From Planctomycetota bacterium (lineage in GTDB: Bacteria > Planctomycetota > UBA1135 > UBA2386): DNA of 64,000 nucleotides. The stretch is taken from contig JACKIB010000003.1 of the NCBI GenBank assembly GCA_020638695.1, positions 186,001-250,000 on the forward strand. The letters are read 5' to 3'. The notes beneath the pieces are model-generated. The model made no database searches, had not been told where the DNA came from, and worked only from the letters and a program-made list of their open reading frames with translations. Shown here piece after piece: positions 53,137-62,197 of this stretch. The stretch's first letter is position 1; each line of letters begins with the position of its first letter. The position numbers and the translations under genes were made by a program.

Positions 53137-53227
53137 GGGGCCGAGGGTGCCGCAAATCCCCGTAGGCCGCAACGAGGAGGGCCCCGGGACCGCTAACGTG
53201 GTCTCCTCCGCCACCCCCTCGGACCCC

Positions 53228-54730
53228 ATGAGCCAAGTCCCGCAGGCCGTCCTCCCCGCCCGATCTCGCAACATCCCGTCGCCGGCCGCCCGCCGGTCGC
53301 TGGCCGCTCTGTCGTTGGCCGCACTGTCGATCGCCGGATTGCTACCCCGCGCGACGCCGGCGCAGGCGGCTCGACCCGAGGCCCCCGCCGCGCCCGACTC
53401 GCGGATCCCGGTGCTGCTGGTGTCCGGCGCCAACAACCACGATTGGCAGTGGACCCACCGCTCCCTCCAGCGAATGCTCGAGGAGAGCGGTCGATTCGCG
53501 GTCACGGTGACCACCAAGCCGGGTGAGTTCCTGGCCGACGCGAAGGCGATCGCCAAGTTCAAGGCGTTCGTGCTCGACTACAACGGACCGCGCTGGGGAG
53601 ATGCTGCGGAGAACAACTTCCTCGCCGCGGTGCGCCACGGTACCGGCGTCACCGTGGTCCACGCCGCCAACAACGCGTTCCCCGGTTGGGACGAGTACGA
53701 GAAGCTGGTCGCACTGTGCTGGCGGCAAGGCACCGGCCACGGACGCTTCCACCCGTTCGACGTCAAGATCACCGACCGCGAGCACCCGCTGACGCGGGGC
53801 ATGCCGGACCTGCGCCGCCACCCGGACGAGCTGTACCACAAGCTGGTGCCGATGCACGGCACCGAGTACCGCGTGTTGGCAACCGCGTTCTCCAGCCCGA
53901 AGTCGGGTGGCAGCGGACGCGACGAACCGATGATCGTGGTGAAGAACTACGGCGAAGGTCGCGTGTTCCACACCCCGCTCGGGCACGTGTGGACCAAGGT
54001 GCCACAGAGCCGCGCCTCGCACGCCGACCCACAGCTGCGATGGCTGATCGCGCGTGGCACCGAGTGGGCCGCCACCGGCGAGGTCACGCTTGCGCCAGAA
54101 CCCCCGAACGTGCTGACCGAGGAGGAGCGGCGACTCGGCTTCCGAACCCTGTTCAACGGACGGGACCTGACCGGCTGGCGCGGTTACCGGCAGAAGACCG
54201 CACCGGCCAAGGGCTGGGAGGTACAGAACGGCGCGATCCACCACCGCCGCCGCGGTGGCGGCGGCGATCTGATCACCGAGGAGAAGTACGCCTGCTTCGA
54301 GCTGCGGTTCGAGTGGAAGGTCGCCCCGAAGGCAAACAGCGGCGTGATCTATCTGGTCGCCGAGACCCGGCCCCAGACATACGAGACGGGCCCCGAATAC
54401 CAGGTGCTCGACAACGTGCGCGCGGGTGCCAAACACTCCGCGGCAGCCCTCTACGACCTGGTCGGCGCATCCGGCGCGAAGGCGCGACCGACCGGCACGT
54501 TCAACACCGGGCGGATCGTGCTGTCGAAGGGTCGCGTACAGCACTGGCTGAACGGTGTGAAGGTGGTCGACGCACCGATCCGCGGCGCCGGCTGGAAGGA
54601 GCTGGTGCAGAACAGCAAGTTCAAGGACTGGCCGGAATTCGGCACCCATGACAGCGGACACATCGCCCTCCAGGACCACGGCGACGAGGTGTGGTACCGG
54701 AGCGTTCGCATCCGCGTGCTGCCCGAGTGA
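53228..54730 (+). CDS. Secreted ThuA-like + DUF1080 (3-keto-disaccharide hydrolase) fusion
   Basis: This is a 500-residue protein. The signal region runs to about residue 47. Residues 55-280 form a ThuA/trehalose-utilisation-like glutamine-amidotransferase fold (VLLVSGANNHDWQWTHRSL, GVTVVHAANNAFPGW, VKNYGEGRVFHTPLGH). Residues 295-500 form a DUF1080 concanavalin-like domain (FRTLFNGRDLTGWRG, FEWKVAPKANSGVIYLV, GPEYQVLDN, HDSGHIALQDHGDEVWYRSVRIR), now linked to 3-keto-glycoside hydrolysis. The pair is common, often fused, in planctomycete polysaccharide degradation. It begins at ATG 53228. The exact sugar is unknown. Confidence 0.87.
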   Translation: MSQVPQAVLPARSRNIPSPAARRSLAALSLAALSIAGLLPRATPAQAARPEAPAAPDSRIPVLLVSGANNHDWQWTHRSLQRMLEESGRFAVTVTTKPGEFLADAKAIAKFKAFVLDYNGPRWGDAAENNFLAAVRHGTGVTVVHAANNAFPGWDEYEKLVALCWRQGTGHGRFHPFDVKITDREHPLTRGMPDLRRHPDELYHKLVPMHGTEYRVLATAFSSPKSGGSGRDEPMIVVKNYGEGRVFHTPLGHVWTKVPQSRASHADPQLRWLIARGTEWAATGEVTLAPEPPNVLTEEERRLGFRTLFNGRDLTGWRGYRQKTAPAKGWEVQNGAIHHRRRGGGGDLITEEKYACFELRFEWKVAPKANSGVIYLVAETRPQTYETGPEYQVLDNVRAGAKHSAAALYDLVGASGAKARPTGTFNTGRIVLSKGRVQHWLNGVKVVDAPIRGAGWKELVQNSKFKDWPEFGTHDSGHIALQDHGDEVWYRSVRIRVLPE

Positions 54731-54823
54731 GCCCGCGCCGGTCGTCACCGGGCTCGTGGTCGGGCCCGGGAGGTGAACGACCGATCGAGCCCGACGCGAG
54801 ACCCGTTCGCTGACCGTATCCGG

Positions 54824-55189
54824 TCAGGGCGCCTCGAGGATCTCGATGTCGTAGCCGTTCGGGTCCTTGACGAAGATGTAGCGCGAACCCGCTTCCGGCT
54901 TGCTACGCCGATACCACCAGCCCCGCGCTTCGACTTCGGCGATCACCGGATCGAGCGCATCGACGTGGAACGCGAGGTGGCCGAACTGGTTGCCGAGCTC
55001 GTAGCCGCGCCCGTCGTGGTTGTGAGTCAGCTCGATGTGGTAGCGCTCTGCCGCGTCGGTCAGGAACACCAGCGTCGCTTCGTCGCCGATCGACTTGCGC
55101 CGTACCTCGCGCAGGCCGAGAAACTCGGTGTAGAACGCGAGCGTCGCGTCGAGATCGTTCACCCGGATCATGGTGTGTGCCAGTCGCAT
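54824..55189 (-). CDS. gloA: Glyoxalase I (lactoylglutathione lyase)
   Basis: This 121-residue protein of the VOC fold has the four metal ligands of GloA: His5 (RLAHTMIRV), Glu in YHIELTHN, His in FGHLAFHV and Glu in DIEILEAP. FYTEFLGLREVRRK and FVKDPNGYDIEI are family-typical. It turns the methylglyoxal-glutathione hemithioacetal into lactoylglutathione in the cytoplasm. The length is normal. It is a single gene, 111 bp from a divergent nucleotidyltransferase gene. Confidence 0.92.
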   Translation of the reverse strand: MRLAHTMIRVNDLDATLAFYTEFLGLREVRRKSIGDEATLVFLTDAAERYHIELTHNHDGRGYELGNQFGHLAFHVDALDPVIAEVEARGWWYRRSKPEAGSRYIFVKDPNGYDIEILEAP

Positions 55190-55300
55190 GGGTGTCGCAG
55201 CATAGGAAACCGGCCGCCGCTCCTACAGCGTCGAACCCGCGCGAGAATCCCCGAGCGCGGACGCGGCCCGGGACCGACGATCGAGTAGCTTCCCAAGACC

Positions 55301-56167
55301 TTGCGAGTGGAGCACGCCGTCCTCACCTTGGCCGCGCCGAACCAGCGCGGACTGCCCCTTCAACCGCTGATCGGCCGCGATGGCCGCGAGCAGACCGCCC
55401 TGTCGGTGGCCCTCGACGAGGCAGCGAGCGCGGGCGTGCGTCAAGCGTGTCTGGTAGTGCACGCGGGTGACGGTGGCGCGTTCGGCGCCGCGGCTGCCGA
55501 TGCGGGACTCGAGGTTCGGGTGGTCGAGCAGGCGCAGCCGCGTGGCTACGGCCACGCCCTGCGCTGCGCCGCCGAGTTCACCGAGGGCCAACCGTTCCTG
55601 CACCTGGTCGGCGATCACTTGTGGGTCAGCGAATCAGCCGTGTCGTGCGCCCGCCAGCTGGTGGCAATCGCCGAACAGGAGGACGCCGCGGTCTCCGCGG
55701 TGCAGCCGACCCGCGAGACCATGCTGCCCTACTACGGCGTGGTCGGCGGCAAGCGGCTCCGCGGCAGCCGCACGCTGTACCAGGTCGAGCTGGTCCGAGA
55801 GAAGCCGACCCCGACGCTCGCCGAACAGGAGCTTCTGGTGCCCGGACTGCGCACCGGCCACTACCTGTGCTTCTTCGGCATGCACGTGTTCACCGACACG
55901 GTGATGCAGTTGCTCGGCGAAGACGTAGCCATGGCGGACGGCGGCGTGATCCCGCTGTCCCCGGCACTCCACCGACTGGCGCAGCGCGAATCCTATCTGG
56001 CCGCCGAGATCGCCGGACGGCGGCACGACCTCGGGGTCCGCTTTGGCCCGCTGTACGCGCAACTCGCGTTGGCGCTCGATGGCGCCGAGCGCGACGAGGT
56101 GTTGGTGGCGCTGGTCGAGCTCTTGACCCAGAGTGCGCGCGGGTCCGGCGCGGCGACCGCGCAATGA
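55301..56167 (+). CDS. UTP-glucose-1-phosphate uridylyltransferase-like nucleotidyltransferase with altered N-terminal motif
   Basis: This 288-residue protein resembles the GalU type through GRDGREQTALSVALDEAASAGVRQACLVV, QPRGYGHALRCA (substrate loop), HLVGDHLWV (metal Asp) and VELVREKPTPTLAEQELLVPGLRTGHYLCFFGMHVF. The glycine-rich nucleotide loop, normally AAGxGTRxxP, reads LAAPNQRGLPLQPL: one Arg and the Pro remain, the glycines are lost. Activity is therefore uncertain. It starts at TTG 55301 or GTG 55307. It lies 67 bp before the kinase/pyrophosphorylase fusion and is probably co-transcribed with it. Confidence 0.75.
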   Translation: MRVEHAVLTLAAPNQRGLPLQPLIGRDGREQTALSVALDEAASAGVRQACLVVHAGDGGAFGAAAADAGLEVRVVEQAQPRGYGHALRCAAEFTEGQPFLHLVGDHLWVSESAVSCARQLVAIAEQEDAAVSAVQPTRETMLPYYGVVGGKRLRGSRTLYQVELVREKPTPTLAEQELLVPGLRTGHYLCFFGMHVFTDTVMQLLGEDVAMADGGVIPLSPALHRLAQRESYLAAEIAGRRHDLGVRFGPLYAQLALALDGAERDEVLVALVELLTQSARGSGAATAQ

Positions 56168-56234
56168 GATCGCCCGCTCGACCGACCCCCGGCCGCCAGG
56201 CTGACGCGGCCCGCCCCGAAGCGACCGCGGCCCC

Positions 56235-59200
56235 GTGTTCACCGCACCGCCCCCCGACGTGCCCGATCTGATCGCGATTCTCGAGGCCGATCAGGCACCG
56301 TTGCGCGACACGCCGATCGAGGCGGCGTGCGCCGGCAGACCGCTGGCGGACCTGCTGGCGACGTGCGCACAGCTGGAGCGATTCCGCCACCGCAGCGACA
56401 ACCTCTACCAGAGGGTGCGCGCACTGCTGTTCCTCTACGCGATCCACCGCTTCCACCTGCCCGCCGCACGCGGGATCGCCGGGGTCGGTGCGATTCCGTA
56501 TTCCGGCTACCGACACCTGCTGGCGCGCCGCTTCGAGGAGTCGATCGAGGCATTCCTGAACGCGCAGCAGCGGACAGGTCCGAGCGACGCGCTGTGCAGC
56601 GCGCTGGCCACCGCCTACCACCAGTTGGCATTCCAAACGCTCGCCGACCAAGTGCGGCGCAGCGTCCGCTCGGTGCGCGGCAACGGGTGGATGTTCCGCA
56701 TCGGCCACCCGGCCGACCAACCACTGCGGGTGCGCGAGGAACTGCTGCACGGCGACCCGTACCCGGTGTTGCGCGAGCAGACGCCGGTGCGGATGGACCT
56801 GAGCCACAGCGGCTGGAGCGACATCTTCTTCCTCGGCATGGACTATCCCGAGGGGGCCCGGGTGCTCAACGTGTCGATCGACCTCGGGGTGCGCAACCGC
56901 GACGCCGAACCGCGGCCGCCGATCGAAGCCTGGTTGCGCGTGCTCGACGAGCCGGTGTTGCGACTGACCAGCGCCGACCTCGGCGCGACCGCCGACCTCA
57001 CCACGATCGAGGAGGTGTTCGACTTCGCCAAGGACCACCTCGGCCTGCTCAAGGCGGCGGTCATCGCCGCCGGCTTGGTGCCCCCGGGAGTCGAAGGCTC
57101 GGGCGAGAGTCTGCCGCAGCTGCTGGCTCGGATGGCCGGGCCCGGGCGCGGCATCGAGCTGTGTAGCTACGTGCGCGACATCCCCAAGGGCTCGCGGCTG
57201 GCGGTGTCGACCAATCTGCTCGGCTCGCTGATCACCGTGTGCATGCGGGCCACCGGCCAGACCGCACAACTCACCGGGGGACTGCACGAAGCCGAGCGAC
57301 GCACCGTGGCCGCACGCGCGATCCTCGGCGAATGGCTCGGCGGGTCGGGTGGCGGCTGGCAGGACTCCGGCGGGATCTGGCCGGGAATCAAGCTGCTGTG
57401 CGGTCGGGCGGCGGCGGAAGGCGATCCCGAGTTCGGCATCAGCCGCGGTCGGCTGCTGCCGGAGCACCACCTCATGGGACCCGACGAAATCGACCCGCGC
57501 ACCCTGGAAGCGCTGCAGTCGAGTTTGGTCCTGGCACACGGCGGCATGGCGCAGAACGTCGGACCGATCCTCGAGATGGTGACCGAACGCTACCTGCTGC
57601 GCGGCGCGCACGAGTGGCAGGCCCGCCACACCGCGGGCGCGATCCTCGACGAGATCGTCAGTGCGCTGCGCCGTGGCGACGTGCCGGCGCTGGCAGACGC
57701 GACCACCCGCAACTTCACCGGCCCGATCCAGTCGATCATCCCCTGGGCGACCAACGCGTTCACCGAAGCGGTGCTCGACGACGTCCGCGGACACCACGGG
57801 GCAGACTTCCTCGGCTTTTGCATGCTCGGCGGAATGTCCGGTGGCGGGATGGGGTTCTTCTTCACTCCGCAGGCCCGCGCCGCGGCGCAGGAGCGACTGC
57901 TCGAGACCCTGAGTGCACACAAGCGAGACCTGCAGTCCGGGTTGCCGTTCGCGATGGACCCGGTGGTCTACGAATTCGCGGTGAACGGCAAGGGAACCTG
58001 GTGCACCGCGCTCTCCGGAGTCGATCTGCCCGACGCCTACTTCGGCACGGTGCTCCCCCCTCTGCTCGAGCGCGGCGTCGCGCTGCCGCCGGCGCGCCGC
58101 AAGGAAGTCGACGCGGTGCTCGCGAATGCGGGCAGTCGGCCCCGACTCGCCGCCTTGCTGCCACAACTCGTGCGCGGCTCGGTCGAGGCAGGCCCGAGCG
58201 AAGGCGACGGGGACCGACTGCGGCACCTGCTCGAGAACCACGGCTTCGACCGGCAGTTGCACGAACAGATTCGCACCGACCTGCGCGCCGGCCGCATCGG
58301 ATTGCCGCAGAACCGGCTGCCGGCGAACACCTCGATCGCCGACGTCGAGCCGGGCGACGTGCGCAGCGCGCTCGGCGATCTGCCGGCGCCGTGGACCGCG
58401 CTCGGTGAAGCGGCGCTGCGCCGCGGCGAAGTCGCCGTGGTCAGCCTCGCCGCCGGGGCGGGCAGCCGGTGGACCCACGGCGCCGGGGTGGTCAAGGCGC
58501 TGCACCCGTTCTGCCGCCTCGGCGGCCGACACCGCACCTTCGTCGAGGTTCACCTGGCCAAGAGCCGGCGGGTCGGCGAGGCGTTCGGCTGCGTGCCGGC
58601 GCATCTGTTCACCACCAGCTACCTGACGCACCAACCGATCGCAGCGCACCTGGCGGCGCGCGCCGACTACCACTACCCGGGCCGACTCTTGTTGTCACCA
58701 GGACGTGCGGTCGGATTGCGCCTGGTGCCGATGGCACGCGACCTGCGGTTCGCCTTCGAAGAGATGCCGCAGCAGCGCCTCGACGAACAGGCACAGAAGG
58801 TGCGCGACAGCTTGCACGAGGCGCTGATCGCCTGGGCGCAGCGCAGCGGCGAGGCGAGCGACTACACCGACAACTTGCCGCAGCAGTGCATGCACCCGGT
58901 CGGTCACTGGTTCGAGGTGCCGAATCTGCTGCGCAATGGGGTGCTGCGTGAGCTTCTGACCGTGTCGCCACAGCTCCGCCACCTGCTGGTCCACAACATC
59001 GACACCCTGGGCGCGACGCTGGACCCAGGCTTGCTCGGCGCGCACATCGATGCGAAGTCCTGCCTGACCTTCGAAGTGATCCCGCGTCGGATCGACGACC
59101 GCGGCGGTGGATTGGCTCGCGTCGACGGTCGGCCACGACTGGTCGAAGGTCTCGCCATGCCGCGCGAACAGGACGAGTTCGCGTTGTCCTACTACAACAC

Positions 59201-59570
59201 GCTGACCAGCTGGGTCGATCTCGATCGCTTGCTCGCCGTCTTCGAGCTCGACCGCGACGACGTGCTGCGCGGTGACGAGGCGCACCTGAGTTCGGCGATC
59301 CGTCGGGTCGGTGCCCGCCTGCCGACCTACATCACGCTGAAGGATGTGAAGAAGCGCTGGGGCCACGGACAGGAAGACGTGTTCCCGGTGGCGCAATTCG
59401 AGAAGCTGTGGGGCGATCTCACCGCCCTTTCGGACGTACCGTGCAGCTTCGTCGTCGTGCCACGGCACCGCGGACAGCAGCTCAAGGACCCGGCACAGCT
59501 CGATGGCTGGCTGCGCGATGGCTCGGCGGCGCACATCGCGGCGGAGTGTGGCTGGGCCGCGGACGGGTAG
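56235..59570 (+). CDS. FKP-like fusion: GHMP sugar-kinase-like domain plus UDP-sugar pyrophosphorylase domain
   Basis: This is a 1111-residue cytoplasmic protein starting at GTG 56235. The N-terminal half (about 150-620) resembles the GHMP kinase part of fucokinases: GGSGGGWQDSGGIWPGIKLL at about 371 and GMSGGGMGFFF near 535. The ATP loop, usually PKGSGLGTSS, reads PKGSRLAVSTN. The C-terminal half (about 730-1080) is a UDPGP-type pyrophosphorylase: SLAAGAGSRWTHGAGVVKAL at 736, HLFTTSYLTHQPI, and VHNIDTLGATLDPGLLGAHI. It could activate a sugar via its 1-phosphate to a UDP-sugar. The domain order is opposite to Bacteroides FKP. The sugar is unknown and the kinase may be inactive. Confidence 0.78.
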   Translation: MFTAPPPDVPDLIAILEADQAPLRDTPIEAACAGRPLADLLATCAQLERFRHRSDNLYQRVRALLFLYAIHRFHLPAARGIAGVGAIPYSGYRHLLARRFEESIEAFLNAQQRTGPSDALCSALATAYHQLAFQTLADQVRRSVRSVRGNGWMFRIGHPADQPLRVREELLHGDPYPVLREQTPVRMDLSHSGWSDIFFLGMDYPEGARVLNVSIDLGVRNRDAEPRPPIEAWLRVLDEPVLRLTSADLGATADLTTIEEVFDFAKDHLGLLKAAVIAAGLVPPGVEGSGESLPQLLARMAGPGRGIELCSYVRDIPKGSRLAVSTNLLGSLITVCMRATGQTAQLTGGLHEAERRTVAARAILGEWLGGSGGGWQDSGGIWPGIKLLCGRAAAEGDPEFGISRGRLLPEHHLMGPDEIDPRTLEALQSSLVLAHGGMAQNVGPILEMVTERYLLRGAHEWQARHTAGAILDEIVSALRRGDVPALADATTRNFTGPIQSIIPWATNAFTEAVLDDVRGHHGADFLGFCMLGGMSGGGMGFFFTPQARAAAQERLLETLSAHKRDLQSGLPFAMDPVVYEFAVNGKGTWCTALSGVDLPDAYFGTVLPPLLERGVALPPARRKEVDAVLANAGSRPRLAALLPQLVRGSVEAGPSEGDGDRLRHLLENHGFDRQLHEQIRTDLRAGRIGLPQNRLPANTSIADVEPGDVRSALGDLPAPWTALGEAALRRGEVAVVSLAAGAGSRWTHGAGVVKALHPFCRLGGRHRTFVEVHLAKSRRVGEAFGCVPAHLFTTSYLTHQPIAAHLAARADYHYPGRLLLSPGRAVGLRLVPMARDLRFAFEEMPQQRLDEQAQKVRDSLHEALIAWAQRSGEASDYTDNLPQQCMHPVGHWFEVPNLLRNGVLRELLTVSPQLRHLLVHNIDTLGATLDPGLLGAHIDAKSCLTFEVIPRRIDDRGGGLARVDGRPRLVEGLAMPREQDEFALSYYNTLTSWVDLDRLLAVFELDRDDVLRGDEAHLSSAIRRVGARLPTYITLKDVKKRWGHGQEDVFPVAQFEKLWGDLTALSDVPCSFVVVPRHRGQQLKDPAQLDGWLRDGSAAHIAAECGWAADG

Positions 59571-59996
59571 CCGAGGCGGCGCGGGCGATCGGATCTGCAC
59601 CCGCCGCGGTTGGAGTCTGCGCCGCTGAAGGGCGAATCAGGAGGTGCGTGAATTCCCGCGCAGGTCGCCGCCCGAAGTCGCGAATTGGCGGATTCGGCGA
59701 GGCCTTCGAGGGGTGAGGGTTCCTGGAAGGCGCGAGCGGGGTGTCTCCGAAGTTCGGCCGAAAGCCGCGATGCGCAGCATGGTGAGGGTCAAGGCGCGCT
59801 TCATGCTCACCGGACACTTCCTGCTCGGGGACGGCTCCATGTGGAGAGCACGCAACACCCGCTGAGCACGTCCCTCCGTCGTCGCCCCTGTGACGCACAG
59901 GTCGTGTCGAGTCCCGACCGCCACCGCGCTGCCGCAGCTCCCGCGTCTACGTCGAGAGGCCCGCGCAACTTCTCCGGGTAGACTCCCGTACCGACC
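59571..59996. other. 426-bp spacer
   Basis: This lies between the fusion gene and the SRPBCC gene. A forward frame at 59644-59865 (ending FMLTGHFLLGDGSMWRARNTR) and opposing frames exist, but all are Arg/Pro-rich and show no domain. I see no RNA gene, repeat or clear promoter. Confidence 0.35.
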
Positions 59997-60434
59997 ATGA
60001 GGCCACTGATCTGCACCCATCGATCGTCTGCCCCGCCGGCTCGCGCATGGGCCCTGGCCTCCGACTTCGCGAACGCCGCCGATCACATCCGAGGGATCAC
60101 GAAGGTCGAGATGGTGACTCCCGATCCCGTGGGCGCTGGAACCCGCTTCCGCGAGTGGCGCGGCCGACAGGCGGTCGACATGGAGGTCGTCGGATGGTCG
60201 CCGCCGTGCAGCTATTCGCTCCGCGGCTTCGCGATGGGCACGGAGTTCACGTCGGAGATCCGCTGCGTTCCCGACAGCGAGGGCACGCGCCTCGAGATGG
60301 AGATCCAGGTGCGTCCCCGCACCATCGGCGGCAAGCTCCTCGCGCCGCTGATCGCACTCATGTCGAGAATGATGGTGCGGACCTGCGCGAAGGACCTCGG
60401 AGATCTCGCCGCGGCGGCCGAGCGCGACGGGTAG
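59997..60434 (+). CDS. SRPBCC (START/polyketide cyclase-like) family protein
   Basis: This 145-residue protein has the helix-grip pattern of SRPBCC proteins. It starts with a strand and then PPARAWALASDFANAADHIRGITKVEMV. Next come VGAGTRFREWR, a run of strands (DMEVVGWSPPCSYSLRGF, EFTSEIRCVPDSEGTRLEMEIQV), and a long C-terminal helix (LLAPLIALMSRMMVRTCAKDLGDLAAAAE). Such proteins bind hydrophobic ligands; no catalytic function can be read. It starts at ATG 59997. It stands alone, convergent with the lipoprotein at 60591. Confidence 0.8.
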   Translation: MRPLICTHRSSAPPARAWALASDFANAADHIRGITKVEMVTPDPVGAGTRFREWRGRQAVDMEVVGWSPPCSYSLRGFAMGTEFTSEIRCVPDSEGTRLEMEIQVRPRTIGGKLLAPLIALMSRMMVRTCAKDLGDLAAAAERDG

Positions 60435-60590
60435 CGCGTTGACGCCGGTCGATCCAGCCGACTCGCAAGCGCGTCGGTGCAGATGTTGGGACCCGAGGGT
60501 GGCAGCGTCCGCATCGACGATCATCGGGCCCGCGCTGTCCACCGTGCTCACCGTGCCGACGCTCTACCTGGATCGTCAAGCGGCGCGCGC

Positions 60591-61811
60591 TCACGGTACG
60601 GGCGGTTCGACCCGGTTCTCCTTCCGGTAGAGGGGACCCTTCACGCCGCGGTGGGCGAAGTACCGGCCGACGACGCCAGGGCGGTTGACGTAGCGCAGCC
60701 GGCCATCGACGAAGGCGCCGACCCGCCGGATGCGACCTCGGTGCTCGTCTGCGTGCAGCGGCGGCGAGTCCACGGCGACGAGGTCGACTGCGACGCCATC
60801 CGCCGCGCGGATCCGGTACCGCCCGACGACGTCGCCGTGGAGCGCCGCGACGAGCGCGGCCTCGGTCATGCCGACCCGCAGCCCCGGGGGGCCGAGGTCG
60901 GTCCGGTCGAAGGTCTGTACGAGCCGACCCCGCCGCGCTCCCACGACGCGGGCAGACAGCCGCCTGGCTGGGTCGTCCGGGTGCCGCCCCTCGATGCGCA
61001 GGATCCCGAAGGACAATAGGAGCGGCGAGCGCCGCCAGGTGATCAGGAAGCGGCAGTCGAGGGCGACCTGCCCGTTCGCCCGCAGCTCCACGGGCAACCA
61101 GAACGCCGGCAAGCGACCGAACGGGCTGTCGACCTCCACGACGTCGAGCTGCGCCGGACGCTTGCACTCGAGGGCGACGTGGATCTTCATGCCGTTGCCG
61201 ACGACCGAGGCGATGCTGGGCGGCCGCACGACCGAGAGGAGCTCCTCGAACAGCTGGTCGACGGCGAGCAGGACGCGGAACATGAAGGCGAGCCCGAACC
61301 CCGGCAGCGTGTCGGGACGCTCCTGCCAGACGTGCGCCTGGACCTGCGTCTCGACCGTCGTGGCGAACGTGCGACCCGTGTCGACCTGCTCGAGACCGAC
61401 GGCGAGCTTCGTCTTCGACCGCGAGTAGCGAACCAGCTGCGTCTTCGTGTCCTTGTCCGTCAGCGAGCCCCACAGGACCCCGTCCACCCGGGCGAACCCG
61501 CTCGCCGGGTCCGCGCTCGCAAACGGCGCGTAGCGGTCGTGCGGCGGGACCTCCGGCAGCGCGAGTTCGAGCTCCCAGCGGCGCCGGGCGCCGCCGGCGT
61601 CGCTCTCGATCGCGTAGCGGACGCGGTCGCCCGCGGACCAGGTCGCGTCGACATCGAGCGGGTCGAAGCCTGCCCGGTCGTCGGCGCTCCACACGTCGCG
61701 ATGGAGCTGCGCCGCCCAGGGCACCGGCGGCACGGGCGCAGGCGCGGCGCACGCCGAGAGCAGGGCCACCGCCATGGCGCAGGATCTCCGAATCGTCGCG
61801 GTCGTCGCCAT
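60591..61811 (-). CDS. Lipoprotein of unknown function (406 residues)
   Basis: It starts MATTATIRRSCAMAVALLSAC, with lipobox LSAC and Cys21 as the acylated residue. The mature part is rich in Arg and Val with beta-strand character (SAGDRVRYAIESDAGGARRRWELELALP, HVWQERPDTLPGFGLAFMFRVLL). It ends with the segment VGMTEAALVAALHGDVVGRYRIRAADGVAVDLVAVDSPPLH. I recognise no family. It lies in a locus with less familiar content than the rest of the window. Confidence 0.7.
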   Translation of the reverse strand: MATTATIRRSCAMAVALLSACAAPAPVPPVPWAAQLHRDVWSADDRAGFDPLDVDATWSAGDRVRYAIESDAGGARRRWELELALPEVPPHDRYAPFASADPASGFARVDGVLWGSLTDKDTKTQLVRYSRSKTKLAVGLEQVDTGRTFATTVETQVQAHVWQERPDTLPGFGLAFMFRVLLAVDQLFEELLSVVRPPSIASVVGNGMKIHVALECKRPAQLDVVEVDSPFGRLPAFWLPVELRANGQVALDCRFLITWRRSPLLLSFGILRIEGRHPDDPARRLSARVVGARRGRLVQTFDRTDLGPPGLRVGMTEAALVAALHGDVVGRYRIRAADGVAVDLVAVDSPPLHADEHRGRIRRVGAFVDGRLRYVNRPGVVGRYFAHRGVKGPLYRKENRVEPPVP

Positions 61812-62197
61812 CGCGGCCCGATGCTACCCGACCTCCGCGAGGGTGGCCGCCAGGTCGCCGCGCTGAGCTGGCCGCGGCCCGACACGGAGCTCGGGACCAC
61901 GAGCCTCCTGCGGCTGGCGCTCCTGGGCGACGGCACATCGCTACACGCGCCTGCGGCTCGTGGTCGAACGGTAGACCACGGGAAGCACCGCACTGCCGAC
62001 GACCGGCTACCGGTGCACCTCGTCGACGCCGCGTCCGCCGACCTTTCGGCGGGACCATCCTGCGCCGGCAGGCTCGCCGCGCCGGACACCGGAACGAAGA
62101 GGAGGGCCCATGCGGGCGTCGCTCGGGCGTTCGCGGGCGCCCTGGTCACCGTGCCCGTGCCGATTCACGGGACGGCCAGGGCACTACCCGCATCCCG
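61812..62197. other. 386-bp spacer
   Basis: On the - strand a GTG at about 62149 opens a frame with a signal-like start (ATPAWALLFVPVSGAASLPAQ), but the rest is Ser/Arg/Pro-rich and overlaps the lipoprotein gene out of frame. It may be a decayed gene start. Nothing else is seen. Confidence 0.3.

Noticed and set aside
55890..58673. 927-residue frame on the - strand
   Set aside because: Antisense to the fusion gene; Arg/Gln/His-rich with no motif, a typical shadow in high-GC DNA.
59644..59865. 73-residue + strand frame
   Set aside because: Arg-rich, no domain or ribosome site; several competing frames overlap it.
61460..62149. - strand frame with a signal-like start
   Set aside because: After the first 25 residues it becomes Ser/Arg/Pro-rich and overlaps the well-supported lipoprotein gene out of frame.
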